Shown here one piece after another: positions 1-11,881 of a DNA stretch of 64,000 nucleotides (position 1 is the stretch's first letter; every line of letters starts with the position of its first letter). Origin of the DNA: Cycas panzhihuaensis (Eukaryota > Cycadophyta); NCBI GenBank assembly GCA_023213395.1, contig CM041465.1, positions 170,259,741 through 170,323,740 of the forward strand. Reading direction: 5' to 3'. Below the pieces are notes generated by a model, which had not been told where the DNA came from, ran no database searches, and saw only the letters and a list, made by a program, of their open reading frames with translations. Position numbers and translations under genes: made by a program.

Positions 1-1343
1 TGCCATTAAGGGAAATATTTTAAAATATATTTATTTATTTCAAGAAAAAAAAAAAAAAAAAGGAAAGGAAACCTATTAAATTATAATAGCCCACGTAACA
101 CTGATATACAAACTCACAGATTGATTTTTCAATAAAAAATTTAATGAAATACTTCCAAGAGTAGATAGGGTGTAGGAGATTTCTCTTCTCATCGATGAGA
201 GGCTTCACATAGATAGAAAATTTTAGGCAACACTAGCTGAGCAAACAGAGAGAAAGCCAACATAGGGTTACTGTGGAGATGTAGGTATGTAGGGAGTCAC
301 GCGATGAGACACTGGGGATGAATGTTGAAACCTTCATACATAGGTTACAAAGATTACATGAGAAGAGATGCTAGGCATAGAAGAATATAAAGACAGGATT
401 CCATGAGAGTGCAGAGACGAGGGCAAGCCATGTAGGGTACGCATAGTCGTATGGAACATGGGAGGTTAGACACCTTCAAATGATGATAAAGATATGTGGC
501 AAGAGAAGGGCTAGCAATGTAGGCATCTCCAAGATTAGGAACAAGAATGGTATTAATCACTAAATGGAGTATGTAGACTCAGGCAAATCATAACAAGCTT
601 ATTCCTAGATGGATGGTCACAGTAAACAACAAAGGGAAGAAACCCATTGTATCGGGATATCCTTCGTGGTTATTGTTCTAGATTAGGATGTGACCAAGGA
701 GTATCTTGACCATATCCAGAAATGAAGTAAGAGGAAGAGATATGCCTTTGATTTTTCCTTTGGACAATTTTGCTTATGTTCTATCTGTCAAAGGCATATT
801 ATGGTTAAAGTTTGGAAAATAAATGGCAGGTAATATATATGTAAAAGGACAATGTATATAAAAATCATCCTTATGAACGTTAAAATATTAAAGTAATGAG
901 AGCGGAGATGGAGCATTAACAACCACACATATCTGAGTAGAGATGAAGGCATGGATGATCTCTAAAACCACTTGAAACAAGATGGCTAAATAAAAATCAA
1001 GATTTTTTCACACAATAGGTATATGACAAAAGAAATAGAGCCACAAATGAAACTAAAATTTTTAAATATAATGGAGAAAGTATATCAAAGAAATATATAT
1101 ATTTATATCTAAAATATAAAACATGAAGAATCTAGTAATACAGTTGTGACCAATTTATAGAAGATTAACTTCAGAGAGTAAGATCTTCTTTCATTAAAGG
1201 CAAAACTTCAGGTCGATTTCTCTAGTGGATAGATGGGCTTACCAAGAATCCAACAAGTAGTTATATGTTACACTTTCATCAAGTAGATGAAGAGTTAGAT
1301 CAAAAAAATAAATATCAACCAACCCTTTGGCTCTGATACTAAA
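1..1343 (-). mobile_element. Element C, leader region (runs out of the window)
   Basis: AT-rich sequence left of a minus-strand primer-binding site. In a minus-strand LTR element this is the untranslated leader next to the 5' LTR, and the rest of the element lies outside the window. I found no convincing gag or pol motif; the longest open stretch (minus strand, 354-560) resembles nothing I recognise. The element type is therefore unknown; copia is more likely because of the initiator-Met-type primer site and the short LTR. Confidence 0.5.
1329..1342 (-). other. Primer-binding site of element C
   Basis: The plus strand reads TGGCTCTGATACTA. Its reverse complement begins TAGTATCAGAGCC, one change from the initiator-Met tRNA primer site TGGTATCAGAGC. 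It ends one base before the LTR, which fixes the strand of element C. Confidence 0.75.
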
Positions 1344-1696
1344 TGTTGTTCATGGAGGAATAGAGCGGGATATTAGATTGATCACATTTTGAGTTAACAA
1401 GATGTTTCCAATGATGGCAATATTAAAAAACACCAGGGAGGTATTCCCACCCCTTAAATAGACTTTTGGGGTGGCAGCATGTGTCATCACCTGACCTACA
1501 CATTAGCAGATAAAATATTTAAACAATATTAAAAAATAACATTTAATAAATATTACACATACCTTAATAAGATTGCATTGGCTCTAGGTCCCTTTGGAGG
1601 CTATTGGAAGGATCTAGGTGCCATAGGGGGCCTCAAGGTGGCTTTAACGAGCCCTGGGCACATGGTTCTCCAAACACATTAGGGTTTATCCCAACA
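1344..1696 (-). repeat. 5' LTR of element C (353 bp)
   Basis: The segment begins TGTTGTTCATGG and ends TTATCCCAACA, so it has the TG...CA ends of an LTR, and it adjoins the primer-binding site on its left. Read on the minus strand it has a TATA-like TATTTAAG near 1,452-1,460, a reasonable promoter. Immediately to the right the protease frame of element B begins, so C landed inside B. The partner LTR is outside the window, so no target duplication can be tested. Confidence 0.7.
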
Positions 1697-1861
1697 ATCC
1701 TTACTATTAAAGGATGGGTGGATTCTTGATTCTAATGTACAACAATATATAACTTTCTCTAAAGAGAAGTTTATATCATGGAAGTCTAACTCTTGTGACT
1801 CTCAAATTCTTATTGGTGATGCTTGTTCTATACTTGTTAAGGGTGTTGTAATAGTAAATCT
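1697..1861 (+). pseudogene. Copia element B, protease fragment
   Basis: The frame from about 1,708 reads ...GWILDSNVQQYITFS..., the decayed form of the copia aspartic protease motif (WILDSGAS in the family), followed by a loop reading ILIGDACSILVKG. The active-site D is kept but the following G is N. The frame stops at 1,861 because copia element A is inserted there, and it continues at 8,999 (..NL/IGGVL..). The gag part would lie left of element C, outside the window. This fragment shows that B is the host of both C and A. Confidence 0.8.
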
Positions 1862-2340
1862 TGTTAAAATGATGTTATCTTTTCATGTATTCATGTTATC
1901 TTTTAATAGGATTCCTTTTATAATATTACTTTATATTAATTAATTATATAGTTTGTTGAAATGGACAACCACCCATTTCAATGAACCTTCATCTTCTTTA
2001 AAGTATATCCTCCTAGATTCTAGGAGGTTGGTCAGGTTGGTCAAAGATTGGATGATGAGGTAGAGGTTGTACATAAGATAGGGTAGCCTCAATAAAGAGG
2101 GAGGATGAGATCCTCACCATTATCATCACTATTACTGTAACATATATTTAAATTTAATATATATTACTATTTGAGGAGGTGGTTTTTTAATCCCCACTAG
2201 GGTTTTTTTTTTCTTGTCAATTTGGTGTATCTTTATTAATTGTATTACAGATCTATGGTTTTATTATGTAAATGTTAACGTATTTGATTAGATTATGATG
2301 ATGATACCTATGAATATCAAATAAATCCCTCTCTCCAACA
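1862..2340 (+). repeat. 5' LTR of copia A (479 bp)
   Basis: The segment starts TGTTAAAATGATGTTATC and ends CTCTCTCCAACA; it aligns over its length with 8,521-8,998. Its TATA box is decayed (TTGTACATAAGAT where the other copy has CTATATATAGGAT). The two LTRs differ by many scattered substitutions, so the insertion is old. Confidence 0.9.
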
Positions 2341-2352
2341 TGGTATCTAAGT
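2341..2352 (+). other. Primer-binding site of copia A
   Basis: TGGTATCTAAGT directly follows the 5' LTR. It matches the initiator-Met tRNA site TGGTATCAGAGC in its first seven bases and is decayed after that. Confidence 0.8.
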
Positions 2353-4380
2353 AGGGTATCCAATCAGTAGGATATTTTAGAATTCAAAGTTTTCTTTATA
2401 TAGAAATCTAAAGCATGAATAGTAAAAGGTTTTTATCAAACACTCATATAAATTTTTACAAAAAAAATTCTAAAATAAATAAAATTAGAATATATAATTT
2501 ATTAAAATCCAAAAGTACTCAAAAGTTTTATATTTATGTAAACAAAATTGTATATCCTTCAGGGTCTAAGTAAGACTAGAATATTTTTAGAAATTGAACA
2601 AGCATAAAGGCATCAAAAGCACTTTTACAATTGATTACCATGACTTAATTATCTATCCCTCATTTACATGATAACCCTATCATAACATAGTTGCTCTATT
2701 TTCTCCTTCTTCTCTATATGTGATTTGAAAAAGGATTTCAAAGTAGTGGGCAGCCAAAATTTTAGCCAAGGCTTAAACTCCAAAACCTACACTGCAAACC
2801 CTACACCCTCTCTGTTAAGCTAGTAGATATGAGAATCTTCAGAAGAAGACACCCGAAAGGTTTACATAAGACTTGTGTGAGAGGCCCTATGTAGCGGCCA
2901 GAATACAGATGCCATAGAACTCCAGAAGAAGGCAAGTAGATTAAATGATGTCCTTGAAGAAAATATTAGACAGAAGAGGAGAAGACTCCAGACTATGATT
3001 GATGCCAAACATAAAATAAGAAGCCTCTAAATCATGATAGAATCAAGAAGACCACATGAACTCTAAGTAAGTATCCAACCTATTAGTTGCATACAGAGAG
3101 AAGTTCTCGAAAACTAAAGAGAGATGAAGATGTAGATGAATTCATGCCCTCACACACATCTAGTTGTTGTATACTTGCAAAAAAACTTGGCTTCAAAACC
3201 TCAAAACTCTCTAGAAAATACCATTAACAAAGATGAGGGAGAATAACAAAAACTTCCTGTTGGTCATACCCACTAGAGAAGCTTTTACACAGAGGATACA
3301 CTCATAGATATTACCCAAAGATAAAGAAAGTAATGCCCACTTAATGAGATATATGTTGCAAACCTATAAATCCCAAAATGATTGGGAAAAATGAGACTTA
3401 ATCCTAAATTTTAAGGTCTATAAAGTTATTGATGTGAAACTTTATAAAATCTTGTGTATTTTTTTATAAATGCAAAAATAAATAAAATGAGCTAATTCAC
3501 TTTTCGTGTCTGCCATTCCCCATACATTATTTTTCTTAATGTTTAAACTTAATTAAATCATATTGTAACCTAATTTTGGGTCTACCATGTACTAGCCCCC
3601 TACCCGCCAACCTCCAATCACATTATCTTCCCATATAACCTCAATCCAAATTTGAAAAGGGTTTAACCCCTATTTCAACTTTTTCATTTTATTATTTTTA
3701 TAACAAGGGGGTATTTGGGCCTTTTTTATAATAACTTTATCATATGGAGTCTAAATTCAATTCCAAAAGATACGTTGAATTCTTAATTCAAACACAGATG
3801 CTCTGACTAGTTACTTAAGCCAATTGGACACCATTTTGACCTACCAAATCTTGTCCAAAGTCAAGCCTTCTATCACAATTAGTTAAGCGAAGGTACACTA
3901 TTTTATTTACAAATTTACTTTATAATACCTTAAATGTATTGCTCTAATTTAATAAACATCAAATTATTTGTCAAATATATTACATAACTATATTATTCTT
4001 TATACAATTTTTAATTATTTGATGTAGTTTATTAATATTCAATAGAAATCGTTGTTTGATGAAATGTTTGATATAAATCCTAATATAAACATACAACTTC
4101 TCATATGTTTCATTCAATTTCTCCAATATTTGATTAAAATTCACATTTTTTTATTAGTGGCAATCAATGTTTAATGATTAATAGGTTTATTTTTGTGTAT
4201 TATTTATAAAATGTAAATAATATACTTACTTTCATACATGCAAATAAATCAATGATTAATTTTATTTAATTAAATTCTAAACATTATGATTACTTCTTTT
4301 TTACTTAATCTCGTTATTTTCTTTTCATTTTATTCCATTTTTCCATCAAGATAATCTCTAGTCATAGATTTCCTATCCAA
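2353..4380 (+). other. Untranslated leader of copia A
   Basis: About 2 kb of AT-rich sequence between primer site and gag. It has no recognisable domain. One stretch, 2,881-3,069, has a charged, Lys/Arg/Glu-rich frame with few stops (for example ASRLNDVLEENIRQKRRRLQ) that looks like coding sequence, possibly a coiled coil, but I cannot name it. Confidence 0.6.
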
Positions 4381-5373
4381 AATGGCACTCATACTAGGGA
4401 CAATCTCTTTTCCTTTAATTGAAGTTCTTATTGACTCAAACTATGCCGACTAGAAACTTAAAATATCTCAAGTTCTTAAACAACGAAAGATATGGCGATA
4501 TGTAACAAGGGAGTTCATGAAACATGATGATACAAAATATGAAGCCTATATGGTCTATTTGATGAGCTGTGATGGAGCCATAGGTACCATCCTAAACTCC
4601 CTCTTACCAAATATCAACAGGAAATTCTTTAAAATAGATGATCTTGCCTACATCTAGCAAACACTCAAGGAAAAATAAGATAAGGTTGATAAATATTAAT
4701 TAGCCCTTTTAGAACAATAGATGTATGATCTAAACTTTGATGATTTTTCTAAAGTTGAAGATTTCTTAGCAAAAATCTAACTTATCAATAAGGATTTAGG
4801 TAATTGCATAAAGCTTTTAACCAAAGTAGGTGATTGTCTATCTTGCCATTAACAAATTACCTAAACATTTCAACCTTTTTAAAGCTACTATATAATAAGA
4901 TAATTTCGTAGAAATCACCTTTAATTACCTAATTAATTATCAAACTATTCTAATTCAAACTGAAAAACCATAAGATCCATCACAAGCTTTATTTTTTAAG
5001 ACAAAAGCTACAAAAAAGTTTAAACAAAATAACTTTTAGAGTAATCACAATAATAACCCTAAGTTTCATAAACCTTGTAAAGGTTCTTCTTCTTCTTTTA
5101 CAAATAATTACAATCAAAATATCAAATATTCTAGATCATTGAAAAATTAGAATATGACTAAATAACCATTCTAAAAATGGAATATTGTTGCTTCTAGCTC
5201 TAATTAGATTATCAATTATGCCTACTGCCATAAAAAGGGGTACACCATTGATGTTTATAGGAGTAGAATTATTTATGAAACTTGGAAAACTTCCAAGGGG
5301 ATCCAGTCTCGATCCCAAAACCTAATCACTCTTTAACCACCATAACTTTAACCTTTTCAACTTAATCTACTTA
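4381..5373 (+). pseudogene. Copia A gag
   Basis: The frame starts at ATG 4,384 (MALILGTISFPL...) and reads as a copia gag: a stretch YEAYMVYLMSCDGAIGTILN and, later, FDDFSKVEDFLAKI. Near 5,214-5,255 a decayed zinc knuckle reads YCHKKGYTIDVY, where the CCHC pattern has lost a Cys. Gag would form the cytoplasmic particle that packages element RNA. At least eight in-frame stops (mostly TAG and TAA at Gln or Trp positions) and small frame changes make it a pseudogene. It is the first coding region after the leader and continues directly into the protease. Confidence 0.8.
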
Positions 5374-5790
5374 GCCACCTTTGTGGATTCTTGATTCTAG
5401 TGTATCCCATTACATGATAGGAGACTAAGAATACTTGACTTCTTACTAGCCTGATCCTAACTCTGAAGAGGAAATCTCTTTTGGGAGTGGATCTCAACTA
5501 AAAGTCAAAGGAATAAGTGATGTTTCCTTGAAAGATAGTTAATCAAGGACATATTTTATATTCCTAGTTTATTACCAAATCTCCTTTTAGTTTATCAAAT
5601 CTATCATAAAGACCTCATTGTTAATTTTTAGAAAGATAATTTTATTATTAAATAACTATTAAATAAATGTAAACCAATTACTTCGGGACTTGTCAATTAT
5701 AAAATAGGTGTTTATAACTTAATAAACTTTTAACATTCTAAAACTAAAACCTTCAATGCCTTTATAGCAAAATCTAACCCTGTCAATAAG
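5374..5790 (+). pseudogene. Copia A protease
   Basis: PLWILDSSVSHYMIGD near 5,380-5,430 is the retropepsin-like motif of copia (WILDSGASxHMTGD in the family) with the catalytic Asp kept. A loop reading GSGSQLKVKGI follows. In the intact family this enzyme cuts the Gag-Pol polyprotein. Stops and frame changes occur after about 5,540. Confidence 0.8.
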
Positions 5791-6690
5791 CTATGGTATG
5801 CCTAGTTTGGCCATATGAGCTATGGCAAACTCTAGTATTTAAGTAAGTATGATATGGTTTATAACTTACCCCCACTAACCACTATCTAGTGTGTTTGTGA
5901 ATCTTATGTTATAAGCAAACAACACCTAGACCCTTTCCCATATTACACTTCTTTTTTAGTAAAAGCTCAACTTGAACTTGTTCACTCTGATATCTAAGGC
6001 CTATTTCAAGTACCTTCATACTCTACAAGTAGATATTTTATTATAATCATTGATGATTTCTCTAGGAAATGCTAGGTATATATGCTCAAAATAAGGAGTC
6101 AAATATTTGACATCTTTGTTGAGTTTCAAACTTTAGTTAAAAATTAAACTAACTCTAAAATCAAAATCTTTAGATTCGATAATACTAAGGAGTACCTAAG
6201 TAACAAGTTTACTTCCTACTACAAGAAGCACAAACTATAATTCCAACATTCCATAGCTTACTTCCCTTAACAAAATAGTATTTATAAATGTAAGAACTAT
6301 ACCCTCATTGAAATAACCAGATGCATGCTACATGTGAAAGGTCTTGACTTAAATTTATGGGCAAAAGTAATTGCTTACTCTAACTACCTCTTAAACTGCT
6401 TACTAAGAAAATCTTTATAAAATATTATGTTAAAACAAAAATGGCTTGGTTATAAACCTTTTATAAAGCACCTTAGAATCTTTAGAAGCATTTCTTTAGG
6501 GCATGTTCCAAAAGAAAATTAATATAAACTTGTCCCCAAAAGTTCTAGGTTTATTTTCTTTGGTTTCAGTGAAGAAAGCAAAGCTTACTGACTTATTAAC
6601 TAAATCACATATAAGATTTTGATCTTGCATGTTATTGTATTTGATGAAGAAGGGTCTTCATTAAACACTTCTCATATTAAACTTATACTT
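5791..6690 (+). pseudogene. Copia A integrase
   Basis: The GAG-pre-integrase segment (FGHMSYGKL, near 5,810) precedes a CVCES..SKQH zinc-binding remnant, then the core: ELVHSDI (first Asp), YFIIIIDDFSRKC, IFRFDNTKEYL (second Asp), and a decayed region around 6,290-6,330 where the catalytic Glu is expected. The C-terminal part reads WLGYKPFIKHLRIFRS and then FFGFSEESKAY, typical of copia. It would insert the cDNA into the genome. About ten in-frame stops disable it. Confidence 0.85.
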
Positions 6691-6954
6691 ACTTAGTTAA
6701 CCTCTCTGATAAATAAGCTAACCCTGAAATAATCAAGTTTTTATCCATTCAAGTCCAAAATTGGACCTTAATCAAACCTACTACCTCAGACCCATCTATG
6801 TCTAGTCAGCCTACTTCTTCTAAACAACCCACTAACAATAATAAACTACCGATTTAAGCTCAAAAAAGTCTTTATGATATCAATTCTAATGCTACTAATC
6901 TCTTAGATACCAGAAGAACCCATTCCCATAAGCTTCAAGCTAATTTTACCCTAA

Positions 6955-7790
6955 TGGCCAAGGTCACAGCTAGTGATGAGCCTAAAACTTTTAAAGAAGC
7001 AAGTAATAATCCAACATGGTAGCAAGCTATGTAAGTTAAAATTGATGCTCTTAAAAAGAACTCAACTTAGGATCTAGTTACTTTACCTCTTAGAAAGAAC
7101 TAGGTAGACTCTAAATGGGTTTATCGAACCAAGTATAACTCAGAAGGAGTAGTTGAAAAATACAAAGCTTATTTAGTAGCCAAAGGTTTTTCACAAGTTG
7201 ATGGTATTGACTATACTAAAACTTTCACTCCTATAGCCAAGATAAACATAATTAAAACCATCATAGCTTTAGAAGTAAAATTTGATTCATAGATTCATCA
7301 AATGGATGTTAAGAGTGCCTTCTTAAATAATGACCTTAAAGAAGAAATCTATATGAAGCAACCTCCTAGTTTTGCTAGTCACCCTAATCTTGTCTGTAAG
7401 TTTAAAAAATCTTTATATGATCCTAAATAAGCTCCTCGAACTCGGTATACTAAAATTAATAACTATCTTTTACAAAATGGATACACTAAGTGTATTAGTG
7501 ATCCTAATCTCTATTTTCAAAGACAATATGATAATATCACCATTTTAATTCTTTATGTGGATTATATTATAATAACTAGTTCTTTACTTCTTCATATTCT
7601 TGAGTTAAAATTAATTCTGATAAATAAATTTAAAATGACAGACTTAGGTTTGTTACATTATGTTTTAGGCTTACAGATTTGTCAATTAGAGTCTAAAATC
7701 ATTATTTCTCAACCTAAGTATATTATTGACCTAATAACAAGGTTTAATATAGATAATGCCAAGACATCTTCTACACCTTTATAATTAAGT
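6955..7790 (+). pseudogene. Copia A reverse transcriptase
   Basis: The copia RT signature is easy to follow: YKAYLVAKGFSQVDGIDYTK near 7,160, HQMDVKSAFLNNDLKEEIYM near 7,300, then LYVDYIIITSS at 7,553-7,585, then FKMTDLGLLHYVLGLQI. The catalytic YVDD box reads YVDY, so the second Asp is lost. In-frame stops occur at former Gln and Trp codons. The last 75 residues form an uninterrupted frame (7,557-7,784). Confidence 0.93.
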
Positions 7791-8410
7791 ATAAAATTAA
7801 CAATTGATTGTTCATCCACACCTTGCAATCCTACCTTATATCATCAATTGATAAGTAGTTTAATTTACTTAACCCATATCCATTTAGATATCTCCTATGA
7901 TGTTGCTTTTTATTCCAAATAGATGCAAAAGCCTTATGAATCTCATTGGAAAGCAACAAAATATACTTTTGTAATACTAACTTGAAATTGATAAGATACA
8001 TAGATTCTAATTAAGCTGGAGATTCTAATGATAGAAAATCCACTATTAATTATATCTTCTTTCTTGATTCATCATCAATCACATGATCCAATAAAAAAAT
8101 ACAATCATTGGCTTTATCTACAATGGAAGTTGAATATTGAGCATCATTTGAAGTAAGTAAAGAAGCACTTTGGACTAAATCTTTATTAAGTAAACTTAGT
8201 TTGTTTCCTAACTCTTCCATTAAAATTAATGTTGATAATCAAAGTGCGATATCTATTGTTACTAATCTTTTTGCACATTCTAGGACAAAACATATAGAAT
8301 TGCATTAGTATTTTATACATACTCTTATCAATTATAATACTATTAATTTATTTTATTGTCCTACATATTTACAGATTGTAGATGTTTTACAAAGCTACTG
8401 ACAGAAGCAA
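7791..8410 (+). pseudogene. Copia A RNase H
   Basis: The frame gives TYLCHQLISSLIYLTH-like sequence, then ALSTMEVEYWASFEVSKEAL, then INVDNQSAISIVTNLFAHSR and TKHIELH. The family residues E (MEVEY) and D (VDNQS) are present. The last residues (YCPTYLQIVDVLQS) match the usual copia RNase H end. It would degrade the RNA strand during cDNA synthesis. Followed by a TTC-rich microsatellite (8,448-8,475) and the polypurine tract. Confidence 0.88.
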
Positions 8411-8509
8411 AGTTTATCATCAAAGGGGGATCATTGTGTTGAAGTCTTCTTTTTCTTCTTCTTCTTCTTCTTTATATCTTCTATATCATCTATTGTACAA
8501 AAGATACTA

Positions 8510-8520
8510 TTAAAAGGAGA
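8510..8520 (+). other. Polypurine tract of copia A
   Basis: TAAAAGGAGA immediately precedes the 3' LTR, the expected primer for plus-strand DNA synthesis. A second purine run (AAAGGGGGA) lies about 95 bp upstream. Confidence 0.65.
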
Positions 8521-8998
8521 TGTTAGAATAATGATATCTTTCATGTATTAATATTATCTTTTAATAAGGTTCTTTGTATAATGTTGCTTTATATTAATTA
8601 ATTATATAGTTCATTGAAATGGATAACCACCCATTTCAATGAACCTCCATCTTCTTTAAAGTATCTCCTCTTAGATTCTAGGAGGTTGGTCAAGTTGGTC
8701 AAGGGTTGGCTAATGAAGTTGAGGCTATATATAGGATAGGGTAGCGTCAATAAAGAGGTAGGGTAAGACCCTCACTATTATCATCACTATTACTATAATA
8801 TATATTTAAATTTAATATATATTATTATTTTAGGAGGTGGTTCTTTTATCCCCACTAAGGGATTTTTTCACTTATCAATCCGGTATATCTATGTTAATTA
8901 CATTGCATATCTATGGTTTTATTATATAAATATTAATGTATTTGATTAGATTATGATGATGATACCTGTGAATCTCAAATAAATCCCTCTCTCCAACA
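8521..8998 (+). repeat. 3' LTR of copia A (478 bp)
   Basis: Starts TGTTAGAATAATGATATC and ends CTCTCTCCAACA. It keeps a good TATA box (CTATATATAGGAT, 8,725-8,737) and an AATAAA at 8,749-8,754. Downstream the protease/integrase frame of element B resumes. Confidence 0.9.
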
Positions 8999-10135
8999 TC
9001 TTATAGGGGGAGTTTTAATCATGTATATTATTTACTAGAAATAAATAAGATATCTATAAAAAAGAGTCTAAAAGTTGAGATTTACAAAGATAAGTACCTA
9101 ATAAAGAATCTAAAGAAGTAATTTATTATCATTGTGACTCATAGAGTAAACAATAATTTTTCAGTGTTTAAAAAATTTTAAAATCTAAATCAATCATACA
9201 CTTTTGTTGCCAATGATGATTATAGTAGTCAATCATGGCATAAAAGGCTAAGCCATCTTAACTATGTTAGTATATCATTGATAAAAAAGTTGCAGATGGA
9301 AGAATGGTTTCCACAGATCTCATGTTTAAATGTTATATGTGAAGTTTATGTATATAGAAAGTAATATAGATATCATTTTTCTCAAGAAAAAGCTATAAGA
9401 GTCGAGGAGAATCTATAAGTTGTACACTCTAACATGATGGGTATACTCCCCATCCCTTCCTTACAAGGATCTCAATATAACTTGGTGTTTATAGATGATT
9501 ATACTAAGAAAACATGGGTGTATTTTCTAAAGAATAAGTTAAAAGTATTTGATCACATTTTAGAATAGAAAGTTAAAGTCAAGAATGAAAGTGATAAGAA
9601 CATAAAAATTTTGAGGAGTGATAACATAAAGGAATATGACAATCATTCCTTTAATTAGTTTTACCTTAAACATCATATTAGATGAGAATTCATAGTCTCA
9701 TATACCCCATAATAAAATGGTATGACAAAGTGGAAGAATCATGGCATGTTGGAGATGGCAATATGTATAATGCATGCATGAAATTTTTCATAGAACTATT
9801 AGGCAAAAGATATAAGGGTTGTTATTCATGTGTTGAACTAAGTACTGACAAAAATAGTTAATGGCATAACTCTAGAAGAGAAATGGATCAATCAAAAGTC
9901 TTTTATTGATTATTTTAGAGACTTTGGGTACATCATGTATGCACAAATCCCTAATAATAAATGCAAGAAGATAGATCATAAGATTTGCAAATATGCCTTT
10001 GTGGGGTATTGTGATCAGAACAAGGGGTATATACTATGGAATCTAAAATTAGAAAAGCTTGAGATTAGTTAAGATGTTTGGTTTGATCAGTCAATGACAT
10101 ATTATGATATAAGTATCACATCTAAAAGGGTTTGT
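8999..10135 (+). pseudogene. Copia B pre-integrase and integrase
   Basis: The continuation of the frame cut at 1,861. After a decayed protease tail come SWHKRLSHLNYVSISLIKKL (pre-integrase, near 9,230), VVHSNMMG (first catalytic position, Asp to Asn), YNLVFIDDYTKKTWVYFLKN, ILRSDNIKEYD (second Asp), and WINQKSFIDYFRDFGYIMYA with YAFVGYCDQNKGY towards the C terminus. Frame changes and Trp/Gln-to-stop codons are frequent. Relative to copia A it is a different, more diverged lineage. Confidence 0.87.
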
Positions 10136-11215
10136 GATTTGTTATTAATACCAAATCATTTTTTGTTAGATGTTCTATATAAGACTCAGAATGAGAACAT
10201 GTGAATCAATAAATATATTATTGAACATTAGTTATAGGAGGCGTTTATAGCGATAGTAGGACCCTCTATGCCATTATAGGTAAGGAAGATAATTAAAGAA
10301 TTTGGAGTAGTTGTAGACCCATTATATGATCAAGAAACTAGAAGTTAGTGTGTTAACTATACTTTTATGGCTAACACTATCCACTCCCACAAACTAGATT
10401 CTTTTAATGGGGTAAGGAATAATCCTCAATGTAAAGATGTAATGGAGGAAGTTTCATATTTAGTTCCATTACCTCCAGGAAGAGACTTAGTTGGTTGTAT
10501 GTAGGTCTACAAAATGAACTTTTGCTGTGATGGTGAGGTAGAAAAGTTTAAGGCCAGACTTATTGCCTAAAATTTCAAACATAAAGAAGGGATATATTAT
10601 GATGAGACATTTACACCTATCTCAAAAATGAAAATGGTCAAGATAATCCTTTCAATTGCAACCAAATTTAGGTAGAAGACACATAAGATAGATGTGAAGT
10701 CCACATTCCTTAATGGAGAACTAGAGGAGGGAATTTACATGGTATAACCTTCTAGTTTTATTAAAGAAGCATATGAGAAGTTTATATGTAATTTGAAGAA
10801 ATATTTATATGGCCTAAAGTAAGCTCTATAAACATGGTTTGAAAAAGTTGATGTGACCTTGAAGGAGGAAGGATTTATTATGACAAATCTAGAGTTGATT
10901 TTGTATGTTTAGAAAATTATTGTATCAATCATATTTATTATTTTGTATATTGATAATTTAATCATTACAAGTGATCATCATAAGGTAATTGTGGTGATCA
11001 AAACATACTTATAAAAGAATTTTGATATGATTGACATGGATCTCCTCCATTATCTTTTGGGCATCAAGATAACACAACTAGAAGATATGATTTTGGTGTC
11101 ATAAAGGAAGTACATATAGCTATTACTTAAGAAGTTCAAAATGATGGATTACAATACTATGCAAACGCTATATGTTAAAAGAACGAAGGACATCAAGAGG
11201 CCTATAGTTGATGGA
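10136..11215 (+). pseudogene. Copia B reverse transcriptase
   Basis: After a linker, the frame from about 10,430 reads EEVSYLVPLPPGRDLVGCM, then GEVEKFKARLIA, YDETFTPISKMKMVKIILSI, HKIDVKSTFLNGELEEGIYM, and ILYIDNLIITSDHH where the family has YVDDLIITG: the second catalytic Asp is Asn. IDMDLLHYLLGIKITQLED follows. About 12 in-frame stops at former Gln and Trp codons. Non-functional. Confidence 0.9.
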
Positions 11216-11870
11216 ATACTATAATAAAATTTGGAAGGAAGTCCAATCTACTTGACCCATACTAGGCTTGATATTACTTAGGTTGTTGAGTTGGTCTCTT
11301 GATATATGTCAAATCCTTAGGAGCCACATTAGGTTATAGAAAAATAGATTCTAAGATATTTAAAGTGAACTTTGAATCTTGGTATAGAGTATTTAAGAGA
11401 TGGAAATATAAGATTTCAATGTTATAATAATGTGAATTGGGTGGTGACTCTAATAATAGAAAATGTACTATAGGATACATGTTTAGTATTGGGGTTGGAC
11501 CATTATCTTGGTAATTGAAGAAACAACAAACTATGGAATTATCTTCTACTAAGGTATAGTCCTAGTGACTCCTAGTAGGTGCTTATGAAGTAATTTAGTT
11601 GAAAGAAATACTTGATGTTCTTAACATTTAAAGGAACATGATGTCTTTCTTCTTTGAGTACCATTTTACTATAAAAAAATCATAAGTTTCATACTCAAAC
11701 TAAATATATTTAGATACAACACCATTATATTTAGGAGATAATCAAAGTAGGGAAGTTAAATATGGAATATTATCCAAGTGATAAGAAACTTGTGGATATA
11801 TTCATTAAGCTGCTTACTTAAGACCATTTTATCAAATTTTACATTAAATTGGACCTCCATGAGATTGCCC
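11216..11870 (+). pseudogene. Copia B RNase H
   Basis: Contains GSPIYLTHTRLDIT, then GGDSNNRKCTIGYMFSIGVG near 11,430, PLSW and TMELSSTKV, matching the copia RNase H. The C-terminal part reads MEYYPSDKKLVDIFIKLL, the decayed form of the usual ...ADIFTKPL end. A frame change lies before the GDSNNR motif. Confidence 0.87.
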
Positions 11871-11881
11871 TTGAGGGGGGA
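11871..11881 (+). other. Polypurine tract of copia B
   Basis: TGAGGGGGGA directly before the TG of the 3' LTR. Confidence 0.75.

Larger units (their letters stand above)
1862..8998 (+). mobile_element. Copia element A, full length but decayed (7.1 kb)
   Basis: A complete Ty1/copia retrotransposon: LTR, initiator-Met primer site, 2-kb leader, gag, protease, integrase, RT, RNase H, LTR. The domain order protease-integrase-RT-RNase H is diagnostic of copia. It sits inside the protease frame of copia B. The flanks share TCT (or ATCTT, depending on where the ends are placed), an imprecise target duplication. Many in-frame TAA and TAG codons replace Gln and Trp codons, and the RT catalytic motif is mutated, so it cannot be active. 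Confidence 0.92.
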
